Below, in pieces: positions 9,804 through 20,879 of a stretch of DNA of 64,000 nucleotides; the stretch's first letter is position 1; each line of letters starts with the position of its first letter. The stretch covers positions 163,009 to 227,008 of the forward strand of contig NZ_SDEB01000004.1 of NCBI RefSeq assembly GCF_004522175.1. The letters run 5' to 3'. Under the pieces are notes generated by a model. It saw only the letters and a program-made list of their open reading frames with translations, ran no database searches and had not been told where the DNA came from. This DNA comes from Paracoccus ravus (lineage in GTDB: Bacteria; Pseudomonadota; Alphaproteobacteria; Rhodobacterales; Rhodobacteraceae). The position numbers and the translations under genes are program-made.

Positions 9804-10817
9804 TCAGCCGGTCTTCGCCTCGTCCCCTTCGGGAAATCCTCGCCGATAGGGCGAATTGCCAAAGGTCGTGCGATAGCATTTCGAGAAATGCGACGCCGAG
9901 GCGAAACCGCAGGCAAGCGCGACCTCCATCACGCTCATCTCGGTCTGGACCAGCAGATTGCGGGCACGTTCCAGACGCAACTCCATATAATAGCGCTTGG
10001 GCGTGCGTCCGACATAGCGCGCGAAAAGCCGTTCGAGCTGTCTGGGCGACATGCCGGCATCCAGCGCGAGCCGCGTGGGGCTGAGAGGCTCTTCGATATT
10101 GGCCTCCATCCGGGCGATGACCTGGGCAAGCCGGGGGTGACGCGCGCCGATGCGCGTCGGGATCGACAGGCGCTGCTGATCGTCCGTGCCCCGGATCGAG
10201 GTATGGATCATCTGATCGGCGACGCGATTGGCCAGCGCGCTGCCATGATCGCGGGCAATCTCATGCAGCATGAGGTCGATGGCCGCGGTCCCTCCGGCAG
10301 CCGTCAGGCGGTTGCCATCCTCGACGAATACCGTCCGGATCAGAAGGATATCGGGAAATTTCTCGGCGAACCCGTCCTGGTTTTCCCAATGGATTGTCGC
10401 ACGACGGCCATTGAGCAGGCCGGCCTCGGCAAGTGTCCATGCCCCGGTGCAGACCGCGCCGATCCGCGCCCCGCGCCGCGCCTCGCGCCGGAGCCAGGCG
10501 AGGATGGCGCGGGTGCCCGCCCGCACGATGTCGAGCCCGCCGCAAACCAGAATCGTGTCCTCGCGCCCGGTTTCTCCCAGTCCGGCATCCAAGGCGATGC
10601 GCGCGCCATTCGAGCACATGGCAAAATCCGCCGCCTCGCCGATGATCCGCCAGTCGTAGAGCCTCTGGCCGGCCATGCGGTTCGCCAGCCGCAAAGGCTC
10701 GATCGCGGCAGCGAAAGAGATCATCGTAAAGCGTTCAAGCAGCAGGAAATGATAGCGCCTGGGACGGGTCTGTCCGGGGGCGGAAGTCGCGGATGGGGCT
10801 CGAAGTGAATCTGGCAT
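9804..10817 (-). CDS. GlxA-family AraC-type transcriptional regulator
   Basis: 337 aa. N-terminal DJ-1/PfpI-like domain ([24 protein letters not shown], then [20 protein letters not shown] around the nucleophile-elbow region, residues 30-200). C-terminal AraC DNA-binding domain ([21 protein letters not shown] and [20 protein letters not shown], residues 240-330). Relatives such as GbdR and CdhR control quaternary-amine or amino-acid catabolism, but the inducer here is unknown. Start ATG at 10817 preferred over the in-frame upstream extension because it begins just before the conserved domain. Divergent from the DAHP synthase gene. Confidence 0.88.
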   Translation of the reverse strand: MPDSLRAPSATSAPGQTRPRRYHFLLLERFTMISFAAAIEPLRLANRMAGQRLYDWRIIGEAADFAMCSNGARIALDAGLGETGREDTILVCGGLDIVRAGTRAILAWLRREARRGARIGAVCTGAWTLAEAGLLNGRRATIHWENQDGFAEKFPDILLIRTVFVEDGNRLTAAGGTAAIDLMLHEIARDHGSALANRVADQMIHTSIRGTDDQQRLSIPTRIGARHPRLAQVIARMEANIEEPLSPTRLALDAGMSPRQLERLFARYVGRTPKRYYMELRLERARNLLVQTEMSVMEVALACGFASASHFSKCYRTTFGNSPYRRGFPEGDEAKTG

Positions 10818-10933
10818 GGGTGGGATTATGCGATAATGGGCGCAGATCAGCAGGCCCCGCCGTCGCGCGCAAGGCTTTTCAGCGCCAGCTTGAAGCACTA
10901 TACCCCTTTCACCATCGTCAGGAGGACAGGATC

Positions 10934-12334
10934 ATGGCATCGCAGAAAACCGCTACCGCAACCCAGGCTTGGGACAAGCGCGGCTGGCGCGCCTATCCGC
11001 GCCTCCAGATGCCAGACTATCCCGAGCAATCCGCCCTGAATGCCGTCGAGACCCAACTGGCCAAATTTCCGCCGCTGGTCTTTGCCGGCGAGGCGCGCAG
11101 GCTCAAGGCCTCGCTTGCCGACGTGTCAGAGGGGCGCTCGTTCCTGCTTCAGGGCGGGGACTGCGCCGAGAGCTTCGCCGAATTCTCGGCGGACAATATC
11201 CGCGACACCTTCAAGGTGATGCTGCAAATGGCGATCGTGCTGACCTGGGGCGCGCAGCTTCCCGTGGTCAAGGTCGGTCGCATGGCGGGCCAATTCGCCA
11301 AGCCCCGCTCGGCCGCGACCGAGACGCTGAACGGCACCGAATTGCCGAGCTATCGCGGCGACATTATCAACGGCTTCGATTTCACCGCCGAGGCCCGCAT
11401 CCCCGATCCGCAGCGAATGCTTGCCGCCTATACCCAGGCTGCGGCATCGCTGAACCTGTTGCGCGCCTTCTCGACCGGCGGCTATGCCGACATGCATCGC
11501 GTTCAAAGCTGGATCAGTGATTTCACCGGCGGCGAGGAAGCTGCGCGCTACCGCGACATCGCGGACCGGATCAGCGATGCCATGGCCTTCATGGCGGCGG
11601 CCGGGGTGACTTCGGAAACCGCGCATGGGCTGGGCACGGTCGATTTCTATACCAGCCACGAGGCCCTGCTTCTGGAATATGAAGAGGCGCTGTGCCGAAT
11701 CGATTCGACCACCGGCCTGCCTGTGGCGGGGTCTGGGCACATGATCTGGATCGGCGACCGGACGCGCCAGATCGACGGCGCGCATGTTGAATTCGCGCGC
11801 GGGGTTCAAAACCCGATCGGGTTGAAATGCGGTCCCTCGATTTCGGACAGCGACCTCAAGGCGCTGCTGTGGAAACTGAACCCGCAAAACGAGCCGGGCC
11901 GCCTGACGCTGATCGCGCGTTTCGGCGCAGGCTCGGTCGGCGACCACCTGCCGCGCCTGATCAAGGCGGTGGAAAGCGAAGGCGCCAAGGTCGTCTGGTC
12001 CTGCGATCCAATGCATGGCAACACGATCAAATCGCCCTCCGGCTACAAGACCCGGCCCTTTGAATCGGTGCTGCGCGAGGTCCGCGAATTCTTTGCCGTG
12101 CATCGCGCCGAGGGCACCATCCCCGGCGGCGTGCATTTCGAAATGACCGGCAAGGACGTGACCGAATGCACGGGCGGGGTCCGCGCCGTCACCGATGAGG
12201 ATCTGTCCGACCGCTATCACACCGCCTGTGATCCCCGGTTGAATGCCAGCCAGTCGCTGGAACTGGCATTCCTGGTTGCAGAAGAGCTGCGCAATCGCCG
12301 CGTCGACAATTCGCGCCGGGTCAGGGCTGGCTAA
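10934..12334 (+). CDS. 3-deoxy-7-phosphoheptulonate synthase, class II
   Basis: First enzyme of the shikimate pathway, condensing phosphoenolpyruvate and erythrose 4-phosphate. 466 aa, normal for the plant/actinobacterial-type class II enzyme. Diagnostic segments are [11 protein letters not shown] near residue 75, [15 protein letters not shown] (phosphate and PEP binding), [21 protein letters not shown] and the TECTGG motif near the C terminus. The start ATG at 10934 has AGGAGGACAGG upstream and is preferred to the in-frame GTG region 141 bp earlier. A strong intrinsic terminator follows. Confidence 0.96.
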   Translation: MASQKTATATQAWDKRGWRAYPRLQMPDYPEQSALNAVETQLAKFPPLVFAGEARRLKASLADVSEGRSFLLQGGDCAESFAEFSADNIRDTFKVMLQMAIVLTWGAQLPVVKVGRMAGQFAKPRSAATETLNGTELPSYRGDIINGFDFTAEARIPDPQRMLAAYTQAAASLNLLRAFSTGGYADMHRVQSWISDFTGGEEAARYRDIADRISDAMAFMAAAGVTSETAHGLGTVDFYTSHEALLLEYEEALCRIDSTTGLPVAGSGHMIWIGDRTRQIDGAHVEFARGVQNPIGLKCGPSISDSDLKALLWKLNPQNEPGRLTLIARFGAGSVGDHLPRLIKAVESEGAKVVWSCDPMHGNTIKSPSGYKTRPFESVLREVREFFAVHRAEGTIPGGVHFEMTGKDVTECTGGVRAVTDEDLSDRYHTACDPRLNASQSLELAFLVAEELRNRRVDNSRRVRAG

Positions 12335-12358
12335 GCAAGATTGGCACCGAAGCCAAGC

Positions 12359-12387
12359 GAGCGGCAGATCCGGTCTGCCGCTCTTTT
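12359..12387 (+). terminator. Rho-independent terminator after the DAHP synthase gene
   Basis: GAGCGGCAGA / TCTGCCGCTC perfect 10-bp stem with a 5-nt loop (TCCGG) followed by TTTT on the plus strand, 25 bp after the stop. It also overlaps the end of the convergent PAS gene. Confidence 0.88.
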
Positions 12388-13177
12388 ACATTCTGTGGGG
12401 TGGGCTCCAGGTCTGAGGCTCGTTGCTGATGACGCGAAAGCGGGCGCGGCGTTCCTCGGGACCGGGTTCCGTGAGTGGCGCGCTGGCCGCCGGGTTGGAA
12501 CGCGTCGCGGCGGGAAGTTTCGCGTCCTGCGGCCGGCCCGTCAGGCCGTTTGCCGAGGGGGAGGGGTCGAGCACCTGCGCGCCGCGGATGACTGGAAAGA
12601 CCGCATCGGCGGTCATGTCGAAACGCCGTGGCGCAATCCCCAGCGTTCCTTCGGCCACGATGCAACCCAAGGCACGCGTGACATCGCCCAGATCGGAGCG
12701 CAGCGGCAAGAGCAGCATCTTTCCCTGCAATTCGGGCCGTCCATAGGCCGCCTGCGAGCACAGCGTCATCTCGGCGATCTGCGGTGCTTTGAACGTGCTT
12801 TCCAGCACATCAGAGAACCGCCCGCGCGATGTCGTGCTCAGAAGCGCACAGATCGGCATTCCCCGCACCTCCATCCCCATCAGATCCACGAGATGGCGAC
12901 CGGCGAGCCGGATGCGTGCGGCACCCGGCGCGATCCGTTCGAGGATGAAGGCATGATCGAGCGCCCGCCGCATGCCGCGCGGATCGACATCGGCCCGGCA
13001 GGGAACCGCCCTGCCGTCGCGCAACCCGTTCCAGTAGCTGCGCACCTCGTGCAGAATCCGATCCGCGCCCATTTTGCCATGATCCCCGAGATGCAGAAGT
13101 TTACCCGCGACCGGATGTAGCGGGCGCAGGGAGGCATTTTTCTCGGGGCCGGAATCGCGGCCGGAATCCTCGGGCAT
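12386..13177 (-). CDS. PAS_5 (DUF1457) domain protein
   Basis: 263-aa soluble protein. The central part (about residues 35-165) reads as the PAS_5 family of alphaproteobacteria, with YWNGLRDGRAVPCRADVDP, HAFILERIAPGAARIRLAGRHL, GMEVRGMP and the LLPLRSDLGDVTRALGCIV segment. Family members are uncharacterised regulators, some induced late in growth. The C-terminal 60 residues are Pro/Ala/Arg-rich and probably disordered. There is no output domain, so it must act through a partner. Confidence 0.82.
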   Translation of the reverse strand: MPEDSGRDSGPEKNASLRPLHPVAGKLLHLGDHGKMGADRILHEVRSYWNGLRDGRAVPCRADVDPRGMRRALDHAFILERIAPGAARIRLAGRHLVDLMGMEVRGMPICALLSTTSRGRFSDVLESTFKAPQIAEMTLCSQAAYGRPELQGKMLLLPLRSDLGDVTRALGCIVAEGTLGIAPRRFDMTADAVFPVIRGAQVLDPSPSANGLTGRPQDAKLPAATRSNPAASAPLTEPGPEERRARFRVISNEPQTWSPPHRM

Positions 13178-13359
13178 ATGACGAACCTAACCAGAAATAC
13201 TCGTGATACCCGGCAAGATTAGCGCGACTTGGCTCCGTGACCGAGGAATTTCTTGACAAAGGGTTAAGCGAGGCGGGCCGGGGCTTGACCCCGCGGCCCG
13301 GTCTGCGCCATTCAGCCCGCGACTGGCATTCCCGAAAACACCTGAAGGAGATCGGAACC

Positions 13360-13992
13360 ATGGAACGCAGCGGGCTTCTGATCATCCTGTCCTCGCCTTC
13401 GGGCGCAGGGAAATCGACCTTGGCGCGGCGGCTGATGGAGTGGGACCCGAGCCTGCGTTTCTCGGTCTCGGCCACGACGCGCAAGCCGCGCCCCGGCGAG
13501 GTCGAGGGCGAGCATTACTATTTCCGCGACCGCGAACAGTTTCGCGCCATGGTGGCGGCGGGCAATATGCTCGAACATGCCGAGGTCTTCGGCAATTTCT
13601 ACGGCACACCGCGCGAGCCGGTGGAGGCGGCGATGCGGGCCGGGCGCGACACCTTGTTCGACGTGGACTGGCAGGGCGGGCAGCAGATCCGCGCCTCGGC
13701 GCTGGGGGCGCATGTGGTCTCGGTCTTCGTGCTGCCGCCGAGCCTGACCGAACTTGAACGCCGTCTGATCTCGCGCGGGCAGGACGCGCCCGATGTCATT
13801 GCCGGCCGGATGCAGAAAAGCCGCGACGAGATCAGCCATTGGGCCGAATATGATTACGTCATCGTCAATGAGGACATTGACCAGAGCGCCGAGGCGCTGA
13901 AAACCATTCTGACGGCGGAAAGGCTGCGCCGGGCGCGTCAGACCGGGCTTGGCCCCTTTGTGCGCGGGCTTATGGAGGAGGGTGAAGAGTGA
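13360..13992 (+). CDS. gmk: Guanylate kinase
   Basis: Phosphorylates GMP to GDP. 210 aa from the ATG at 13360, preceded by CTGAAGGAG. Walker [16 protein letters not shown] at residues 11-25, the GMP-binding [21 protein letters not shown] at about 35-55, and [14 protein letters not shown] strand and lid later. First gene of a tightly coupled trio with the gamma-carbonic anhydrase (stop overlaps the next start) and the PhoR-like kinase. Confidence 0.97.
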   Translation: MERSGLLIILSSPSGAGKSTLARRLMEWDPSLRFSVSATTRKPRPGEVEGEHYYFRDREQFRAMVAAGNMLEHAEVFGNFYGTPREPVEAAMRAGRDTLFDVDWQGGQQIRASALGAHVVSVFVLPPSLTELERRLISRGQDAPDVIAGRMQKSRDEISHWAEYDYVIVNEDIDQSAEALKTILTAERLRRARQTGLGPFVRGLMEEGEE

Positions 13993-14516
13993 TCTGGGAT
14001 CTGGACGGGATTTCCCCGCAACTGGCCGAGGATGCATGGGTCGCGCCCGACGCGCAACTGATCGGCAAGGTCGTGCTGGAGCCCGGCGCGAGCGTCTGGT
14101 TCGGTTCGGTGCTGCGCGGCGATAATGAGGAGATCCGGGTAGGCCGGAATTCGAACCTGCAGGAACTGACGGTCTGCCATACCGATATGGGCCATCCTTT
14201 GACCATTGGCGCGAATTGCACCATCGGGCATCGCGCCATGCTGCATGGCTGCACCATCGAGGATGGCGTGCTGATCGGCATGGGCGCGATTATCCTGAAC
14301 GGCGCGCATATCGGTGCGGGCTCGCTGATCGGCGCAGGCGCGCTGGTGACCGAGGGCAAGGTGATCCCGCCCGGTTCGCTGGTCATGGGGTCTCCGGGCA
14401 AGGTGGTCCGGGAACTGGATGATCAGGCGCGGCTGAAACTCCTGAAATCGGCAGAAGGCTACCGCGCCAATGCGGCACGCTTCCGGGCCGGGCTGAAACC
14501 TGCGGCGGGTGAATGA
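13989..14516 (+). CDS. Gamma-carbonic anhydrase-like hexapeptide-repeat protein
   Basis: 175-aa left-handed beta-helix protein of the gamma-CA/YrdA type. Hexapeptide repeats run from about residue 15 to 140. Three metal-binding histidines are recognisable in the HTDMGHP region and in IGHRAMLHG. The catalytic acid typical of proven carbonic anhydrases cannot be confirmed by eye, and many such proteins are only CA-like. Start GTG at 13989 overlaps the gmk stop by 4 bp; its own stop overlaps the next start by 4 bp. Confidence 0.9.
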   Translation: MIWDLDGISPQLAEDAWVAPDAQLIGKVVLEPGASVWFGSVLRGDNEEIRVGRNSNLQELTVCHTDMGHPLTIGANCTIGHRAMLHGCTIEDGVLIGMGAIILNGAHIGAGSLIGAGALVTEGKVIPPGSLVMGSPGKVVRELDDQARLKLLKSAEGYRANAARFRAGLKPAAGE

Positions 14517-15565
14517 CCGAGGCCTTGCTGGATCAGCTTCTGACCGCGGTTCCCGTGCCGATGGTCGTGGTCGATGACGAGGCGCGCCTGATGGGCGGCA
14601 ATGCCGCAATGGAGGCGCTCTTGGGGCCGGTCGAGGCCGGACGGCCCTTCGTGCACCTGCTGCGCCATCCCGAGATCAATGCCGCGCTGGATTCGGTGCT
14701 GGCAGGAGGCGGGCAGGCGCGGCTGAATGCCTCGATGGCGAGCCGAAATGGCAAGGTCTCTTGCGATGTGCTGGTGACGCCTCTGGTCTTCGCGGGCGCG
14801 CGGGCCGCCGGGATCACGCTGGAGGACCGCTCGCGAGATGAGGAAACCGGGCAGATGCGGCGCGATTTCGTCGCCAATGTCAGTCATGAATTGCGCACGC
14901 CCCTGACCGCCCTGATGGGCTTCATCGAGACTTTGCGCGGACCTGCGCGCAATGATCCGGCGGCGCAGGATCGCTTTCTGGGCATCATGGAGCGCGAGGC
15001 CGGGCGGATGAACCGGCTGATCGGCGAGCTTCTGTCGCTGAGCCGGGTCGAGCAGGACGAACGCCGCCGTCCGGTCGAAAGCATTGATCTGGCATCGCTT
15101 CTGCGCGCCGTCGTCACCACGCTTACGCCTGCTGCTGCGGCGGCGGGGGTGCGGCTCGAGGCGGCGGGCATCACGGGTCAGGTCATGGCGCCGGGCGACG
15201 CCGACCAGCTGATGCAGGTGTTTCACAACCTGATCGAGAATGCGATGAAATATGGCGGCTCCGGGGGCGTGGTGCGCGTCGGTCTGGAGCGGCTGGAGCA
15301 TGAGCCGGTGCTGCGCGGTCCGGCGTGGCAGATCAGCGTCGAGGATGAGGGCGAGGGGATCGAGCATATCCACCTGCCGCGCCTGACCGAGCGCTTCTAC
15401 CGTGTCGACACCCATCGCTCGCGCGAGAAGGGGGGGACCGGGCTTGGCCTCGCGATCGTCAAGCATATCGTCAACCGTCATCGCGGGCGGCTGAAGATCG
15501 AGAGCGAACGGGGCAAGGGCAGCCGGTTTCTGGTCTTGCTGCCCGAAAGCGCCGGTCGGGCCTGA
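14513..15565 (+). CDS. PhoR-like sensor histidine kinase
   Basis: 350 aa, no transmembrane segment. PAS-like sensor at about residues 10-105, HisKA dimerisation domain with phosphoacceptor His125 in [16 protein letters not shown], and HATPase_c with N-box [13 protein letters not shown]1 [10 protein letters not shown] and G2 [14 protein letters not shown]. This architecture matches alphaproteobacterial PhoR (phosphate-starvation kinase). In relatives the pst-phoU-phoB genes follow; here the next 1.5 kb is an islet with a broken gene and then purF, so the cognate regulator is not in the window. Coupled by ATGA overlap to the upstream gene. Confidence 0.86.
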   Translation: MTEALLDQLLTAVPVPMVVVDDEARLMGGNAAMEALLGPVEAGRPFVHLLRHPEINAALDSVLAGGGQARLNASMASRNGKVSCDVLVTPLVFAGARAAGITLEDRSRDEETGQMRRDFVANVSHELRTPLTALMGFIETLRGPARNDPAAQDRFLGIMEREAGRMNRLIGELLSLSRVEQDERRRPVESIDLASLLRAVVTTLTPAAAAAGVRLEAAGITGQVMAPGDADQLMQVFHNLIENAMKYGGSGGVVRVGLERLEHEPVLRGPAWQISVEDEGEGIEHIHLPRLTERFYRVDTHRSREKGGTGLGLAIVKHIVNRHRGRLKIESERGKGSRFLVLLPESAGRA

Positions 15566-15582
15566 CGCGGCTTTGGGAAAGA

Positions 15583-15626
15583 AAGAAAGGCGGGGGCATC
15601 GAGTGACGCATTCCGTATGGTGGGAG
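15583..15626 (+). repeat. Left copy of an inverted repeat bounding the 15.6-17.1 kb islet
   Basis: Two blocks, 15583-15597 (AAGAAAGGCGGGGGC) and 15604-15626 (TGACGCATTCCG onward, ending GGTGGGAG), recur in inverted orientation at 17108-17122 (identical) and 17077-17099 (22 of 23 identical). The linker between blocks differs. Each copy lies just beyond the stop codon of the flanking core gene. Confidence 0.75.
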
Positions 15627-15722
15627 TTTCCTACACCAAAGCCTGTCGGGCTCAGCGCGGCAGGTCTTTGATTTTATGCGCTGATTGACCGATTCCGACG
15701 CCTGATCTGAGCGTGATGCGCC

Positions 15723-15738
15723 CGAGAAAATTTTCTCG
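15723..15738. repeat. 16-bp perfect palindrome
   Basis: CGAGAAAATTTTCTCG, fully self-complementary, about 145 bp upstream of the islet gene. It could be an operator or the base of a cruciform; nothing else supports a role. Confidence 0.5.
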
Positions 15739-15766
15739 AAGCCGCGGATCCACCCTTCCGAGGCAC

Positions 15767-15794
15767 AAAAAGTCCCGATCACCGGGACTTTTTT
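15767..15794 (+). terminator. Bidirectional Rho-independent terminator
   Basis: AAAAAGTCCCG / CGGGACTTTTTT: 11-bp complementary arms around a short loop (ATCAC), A-run on one side and T-run on the other. It ends the gmk-carbonic anhydrase-kinase transcript or insulates the islet gene that starts about 90 bp later. Confidence 0.88.
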
Positions 15795-15881
15795 CTTCTG
15801 TTTCAAGGAATACAGCCAATATTCTCCCAGAAGACCACTACTTTCCCTAATGTATTGATGAAACTGGCGGAGGTTTGCCCT

Positions 15882-16823
15882 ATGAAATTGTCGGATCGCG
15901 CAGCCGCGCACATCTTGGAACGCGAAGAGGAAGAGCGGAACAACGCATTCCGCAAGACGGCCAACGATCGTAAGCGCACGGTCTACTGGATCGGGTTCCT
16001 CGACGGAGCGCTCGCTTCACGAAGGATCGAGGACGGCGAGGAGATCGCGCTTCTGGCCGAGGCAGACAAGTTTCGGGAATTCTTTGAAGATCCTGACGCA
16101 GACGACCTTGCCGAAGATCTGCGGGCCAGGTGCTTTTCATCAGAAGACGATCTGATGGCGCAGATTTCAGTGGTGATTACAGCAAAACGCGACGAAGTCG
16201 AAGCACGAGCGGCATACTCAGAATCCGACGAAATGAACGAGTTCCTGGGCTTCTGCGCAGGAATAATCTGTGATGGCAAAATTCTTGAGCGGGAAGCGCA
16301 GGCCATTCTGGACAGGTTCCGGAGCTCAAATGTCTTGATGTCTGCCGCGCCCTTTGCTCGGGTTCGTCGCGCTGTCGAAGCGGCCATGGCAGATCAAGTA
16401 TTGACGAGTGACGAGGCGGAAGAAGTTCAGGAGTGGATAGCACAACTTGTCGGAGACGGCTTCATTGACACTGGAATTCCAAACATCGGCTCCCTTGCAT
16501 AGCTGGATGACCCGATCACCGATCCGGATAAGATCCGCCTTGCCGGATCGCATTTTGTTCTGACTGGCCCGATGAAGATGGGACCTCGGTCATTCATCAA
16601 GATGGAAATCGAGCGCGTCGGAGGCATCTTTGATCCGCGCACGACCAAACGAACAGACTACCTTGTGGTTTCATCAAGTGCGTCAAAGCACTGGCGGACC
16701 ACTCACTTCGGAACAAAAATCGAGCGCGGCATGGAGCTGATCCAGGAAGGTCACCGGCTTCGATTTGTGAGTGAAAATGCTCTTGTCGCAGCTATCTCGG
16801 CTCACGACAATGAAACACGGTAG
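15882..16823 (+). pseudogene. TerB-like/BRCT two-domain protein interrupted by an in-frame amber codon
   Basis: The frame opened at ATG 15882 (Shine-Dalgarno GGCGGAGG) runs 206 codons to TAG at 16500-16502. The same frame then stays open with sensible protein (LDDPITDPDKIRLAGSHFVLTGPMKMGP...) to a stop at 16823. The part after the TAG reads as a BRCT domain of the DNA-ligase/helicase-associated type: HFVLTGPMKMG, IERVGGIFDPRTTKRTDYLVV, and a Trp then GTKIERGMELIQEG. The first part is acidic; its segment FCAGIICDGKILEREAQAILDRF and the following helices resemble the TerB/tellurite-resistance acidic helical fold. So one 313-residue gene has a single nonsense codon, or readthrough makes both forms. 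Domain names are by eye. Confidence 0.72.
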
Positions 16824-17076
16824 ATAACCAGTCGAAATCCGCGTCGTCGCCCTCAGCTCAGCGCGATGCTTCGGCAAGTCGCCCAAATTGTGGGGCAGCG
16901 GCAAGTGATTGGAGACTTGCTGGAAGTGCAGGTTGTGCGACCTCAACTTGAGGGCGCCCGCTCCAGGCACCTGATTAAGCCACTTCGTGGCCATGTGCCA
17001 CTATATATGGCTGCGCCCCAGCAAGGGCGCAGCTTATTCGATCATGGGTCTAACTTGAACATTCCACGGTCATTAC
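16824..17076. other. Islet remainder without recognisable gene
   Basis: Between the BRCT frame and the right inverted-repeat copy. Short open frames on both strands look random in codon use. A hairpin-rich stretch (TGGCTGCGCCC ... GGGCGCAGC, about 17009-17035) is present. No tRNA or insertion-sequence remnant recognised. Confidence 0.4.
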
Positions 17077-17122
17077 CTCCCACCACACGGAATGCGTCAG
17101 GCATCGAGCCCCCGCCTTTCTT
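17077..17122 (-). repeat. Right copy of the inverted repeat bounding the islet
   Basis: Reverse complement of the 15583-15626 sequence: block 17077-17099 pairs with 15604-15626 with one mismatch, and block 17108-17122 pairs exactly with 15583-15597. Immediately left of it (toward purF) is a short hairpin GTTCGGC-CCC-GCCGAAC at about 17124-17140. Confidence 0.75.
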
Positions 17123-17144
17123 GTTCGGCCCCGCCGAACGGGCC

Positions 17145-18653
17145 CTATTCCGCAGCGTGGCCAGTAATGGCTGCGCCAGCGGTTTCAGAGTCGGGCTTCA
17201 TGCGGAAGCCGCGCTCAAGCTGGTCGAAGGGCGCGACGGGATAATCGCCCGAGAAGCAGGCGTCGCAATATTGCGGGCAGGACTTGTTGCGGCCCTCGGC
17301 CTCGCCCACGGCGCGGTAGAGTCCATCAAGCGAGACAAAGGCGAGGCTGTCCACGCCGATCCACTCGCGCATTTCCTCGACCGACATCTGCGCGGCGAGG
17401 AGCTTGTCGCGATCGGGCGTGTCGACGCCGTAGAAGCAGGGCCAGGAAGTCGGCGGCGAGGCGATGCGGAAATGCACCTCGGCGGCACCGGCATCGAGGA
17501 TCATGTCCTTGATCTTGCGCGAGGTGGTGCCGCGCACGACCGAGTCATCGACCAGCACGACCCGCTTGCCCTTGACCAGCGCGCGGTTCACGTTGAGCTT
17601 CAGGCGCACGCCCATATTGCGGATCTGCTCGGTCGGCTCGATGAAGGTCCGGCCCATGTACTGGTTGCGGATGATCCCCATACCGAAGGGGATGCCGCTT
17701 TCATGTGCATAACCGATGGCAGCGGGCGTGCCGCTATCAGGGACGGCGCAGACCAGATCGGCCTCGACCGGTGCTTCGCGGGCCAGTTCCACGCCGATCT
17801 GGCGGCGGGTCTCATAGACCGATCGGCCGCCGATGATCGAATCCGGGCGCGAGAAATAGACATGCTCGAAGATGCAGAAGCGGCCCGTCGAAGGACCGAA
17901 GGGACGCGAGCTTTCGATCTCTCCCTTGGAAATCACGACCATCTCGCCCGGCTCGATCTCGCGGACGAATTCAGCGCCGATAATGTCGAGGCCGCAGGTT
18001 TCCGATGACAGCGCATAGCCCTCGTCGCCAATCTTTCCCAGCACCAACGGACGCACGCCCAAGGGGTCGCGCACGCCGACCAGCTTGGTGCGGGTCATGG
18101 CGACGACGCTGAACGCGCCTTCGACGCGGCGCAGCGCGTCCTTCATCCGCTCGGGGATGTTGCGCTGGATCGAGCGCGCCATCAGGTGGATGATGCATTC
18201 GCTGTCGCTGCTCGATTGGAAGATCGAGCCGCGCTCGATCAGTTCCTTGCGCAAAGCCATTGCATTGGTGATGTTGCCGTTATGGGCGACGGCACAGCCG
18301 CCCATCGAGAAGTCGCCGAAAAAGGGCTGCACGTCGCGGATCGCGGTCGCGGCCTTGGTGCCTGCGGTCGAATAGCGGACATGGCCGATAGCGAGGGAAC
18401 CGGGAAGGGTTTCCATCAGGCTTTGTTTCGTGAAATTGTCGCGCACGTAGCCGAAACGATGGGCGCTGTTGAAGCCCTGTTCCGCGTCATGCGAGATGAT
18501 GCCGCCCGCTTCCTGCCCGCGATGTTGCAGGGCATGAAGCCCGAGGGCGACGAAGTTGGCCGCATCCGCGACACCGATTACGCCGAAAACACCGCATTCT
18601 TCATGCAATCGGTCGGAATCGAAGGGATGGGCAAGGAATGGCTGCATCATCAC
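17145..18653 (-). CDS. purF: Amidophosphoribosyltransferase
   Basis: First committed step of purine synthesis (PRPP + glutamine to phosphoribosylamine). 502 aa. After a short propeptide-like N terminus the catalytic cysteine is in LHEECGVFGVIG, followed by LQHRGQEAGGI. The PRPP-binding loop is VVLVDDSVVRGTTSRKI near residue 365. The GYAHESGIPFGMGIIRNQYMGRTFI segment is typical. The C terminus is Ala-rich. It is the last gene of a minus-strand run after cvpA; three consecutive ATGs at the start leave the exact initiator open. Confidence 0.96.
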   Translation of the reverse strand: MMMQPFLAHPFDSDRLHEECGVFGVIGVADAANFVALGLHALQHRGQEAGGIISHDAEQGFNSAHRFGYVRDNFTKQSLMETLPGSLAIGHVRYSTAGTKAATAIRDVQPFFGDFSMGGCAVAHNGNITNAMALRKELIERGSIFQSSSDSECIIHLMARSIQRNIPERMKDALRRVEGAFSVVAMTRTKLVGVRDPLGVRPLVLGKIGDEGYALSSETCGLDIIGAEFVREIEPGEMVVISKGEIESSRPFGPSTGRFCIFEHVYFSRPDSIIGGRSVYETRRQIGVELAREAPVEADLVCAVPDSGTPAAIGYAHESGIPFGMGIIRNQYMGRTFIEPTEQIRNMGVRLKLNVNRALVKGKRVVLVDDSVVRGTTSRKIKDMILDAGAAEVHFRIASPPTSWPCFYGVDTPDRDKLLAAQMSVEEMREWIGVDSLAFVSLDGLYRAVGEAEGRNKSCPQYCDACFSGDYPVAPFDQLERGFRMKPDSETAGAAITGHAAE

Positions 18654-18731
18654 CGGCTCATAAGGCTAGGGGAGGGGAGGAATATGTGGCGCTTTTCGCC
18701 GCTAACATAGGGACTCGCTCGGGTGAAGTCA

Positions 18732-18754
18732 CGCCCTGCCGGCCGGGCAGGGCG
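18732..18754. other. GC hairpin in the cvpA-purF gap
   Basis: CGCCCTGCC / GGCAGGGCG 9-bp stem with a 5-nt loop. The T-rich flank (CATTTTATG) is on the plus-strand side, so it does not read as a standard terminator for the minus-strand operon. It could be an attenuator-like structure upstream of purF. Confidence 0.4.
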
Positions 18755-18794
18755 CATTTTATGTCACGAAAGGGTCACTCGGCGTCGAAAACGC

Positions 18795-19412
18795 TTAATT
18801 TGCAGGGGCAGGCGTCGTCGCCGGGGCGGGGGTCGGCGTGTTTGCGTCAACGGGTTCGGTCGCCATGCAGCCGCGCACGAGTTGCTCGTAGCGGGCGACC
18901 ACCCAGCCCGGCGCGTCCTGCGGGATCTGCTCGTCCATCTGGCCGGTCATCCGCGAGAAGATCTGCGCCGAACGGGAATTGTCCACCACCGCGACCGGTT
19001 GCGACGAGATCACCCGGTCATAGACGATGAAGGCCACCGCCACGAGCAGGATGCCGCGCGCCACGCCGAACAGGAACCCCATGCCCTGATCGATGCCGCC
19101 AAGCGCCGAGCGCTGCACGACCGAGGAGAAAAGCGGGGTGATGATCGAGAAGACGACCAGCGCCAACGCGAAAACGACCGCGAAACCGGCGATGGTGGAA
19201 AGCTCGCAGCTATCGGCGAGAAACTTGTTCAGGCCCGGAACCTGCGCCACCATCGGGCGGACCGAAGGGGCAAAGATGAAGGCCAGCACCGCCGCGCCGA
19301 TCCAGCCCAGAATGGCGAGCGATTCGCGCACGAAACCCCGCGCATAGGCAAGGATCGCCGAGAGGATGATCACGGCCGCCACAATGCCGTCGATGATGGT
19401 GAAACCGTCCAT
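18795..19412 (-). CDS. cvpA: CvpA family membrane protein
   Basis: 205 aa, four hydrophobic segments in the first 130 residues (IIDGIVAAVIILSAILAYARGF; GWIGAAVLAFIFA; ALALVVFSIITPLF; GILLVAVAFIVYDRVI), with the family-typical LGGIDQGMGFLFGVARGIL. The C-terminal tail is soluble and ends in an Ala/Pro/Thr-rich stretch. CvpA is linked to envelope homeostasis and colicin V export and is very often encoded next to purF, as here. Confidence 0.92.
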   Translation of the reverse strand: MDGFTIIDGIVAAVIILSAILAYARGFVRESLAILGWIGAAVLAFIFAPSVRPMVAQVPGLNKFLADSCELSTIAGFAVVFALALVVFSIITPLFSSVVQRSALGGIDQGMGFLFGVARGILLVAVAFIVYDRVISSQPVAVVDNSRSAQIFSRMTGQMDEQIPQDAPGWVVARYEQLVRGCMATEPVDANTPTPAPATTPAPAN

Positions 19413-19454
19413 GTCACGCCCTTTTGCGGTTCGCGCCGCGATTGAGTGGCAAGT

Positions 19455-20819
<1,365 letters not shown>

Positions 20820-20879
20820 GCGCCCTGAATGGCAGATTGCCGAGGGGCGCGCCACTGGGAATGGCGCGACGCCAAATGC

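Noticed and set aside
16866..18008. 380-aa open frame over the end of purF
   Set aside because: Antisense to the conserved purF coding sequence.
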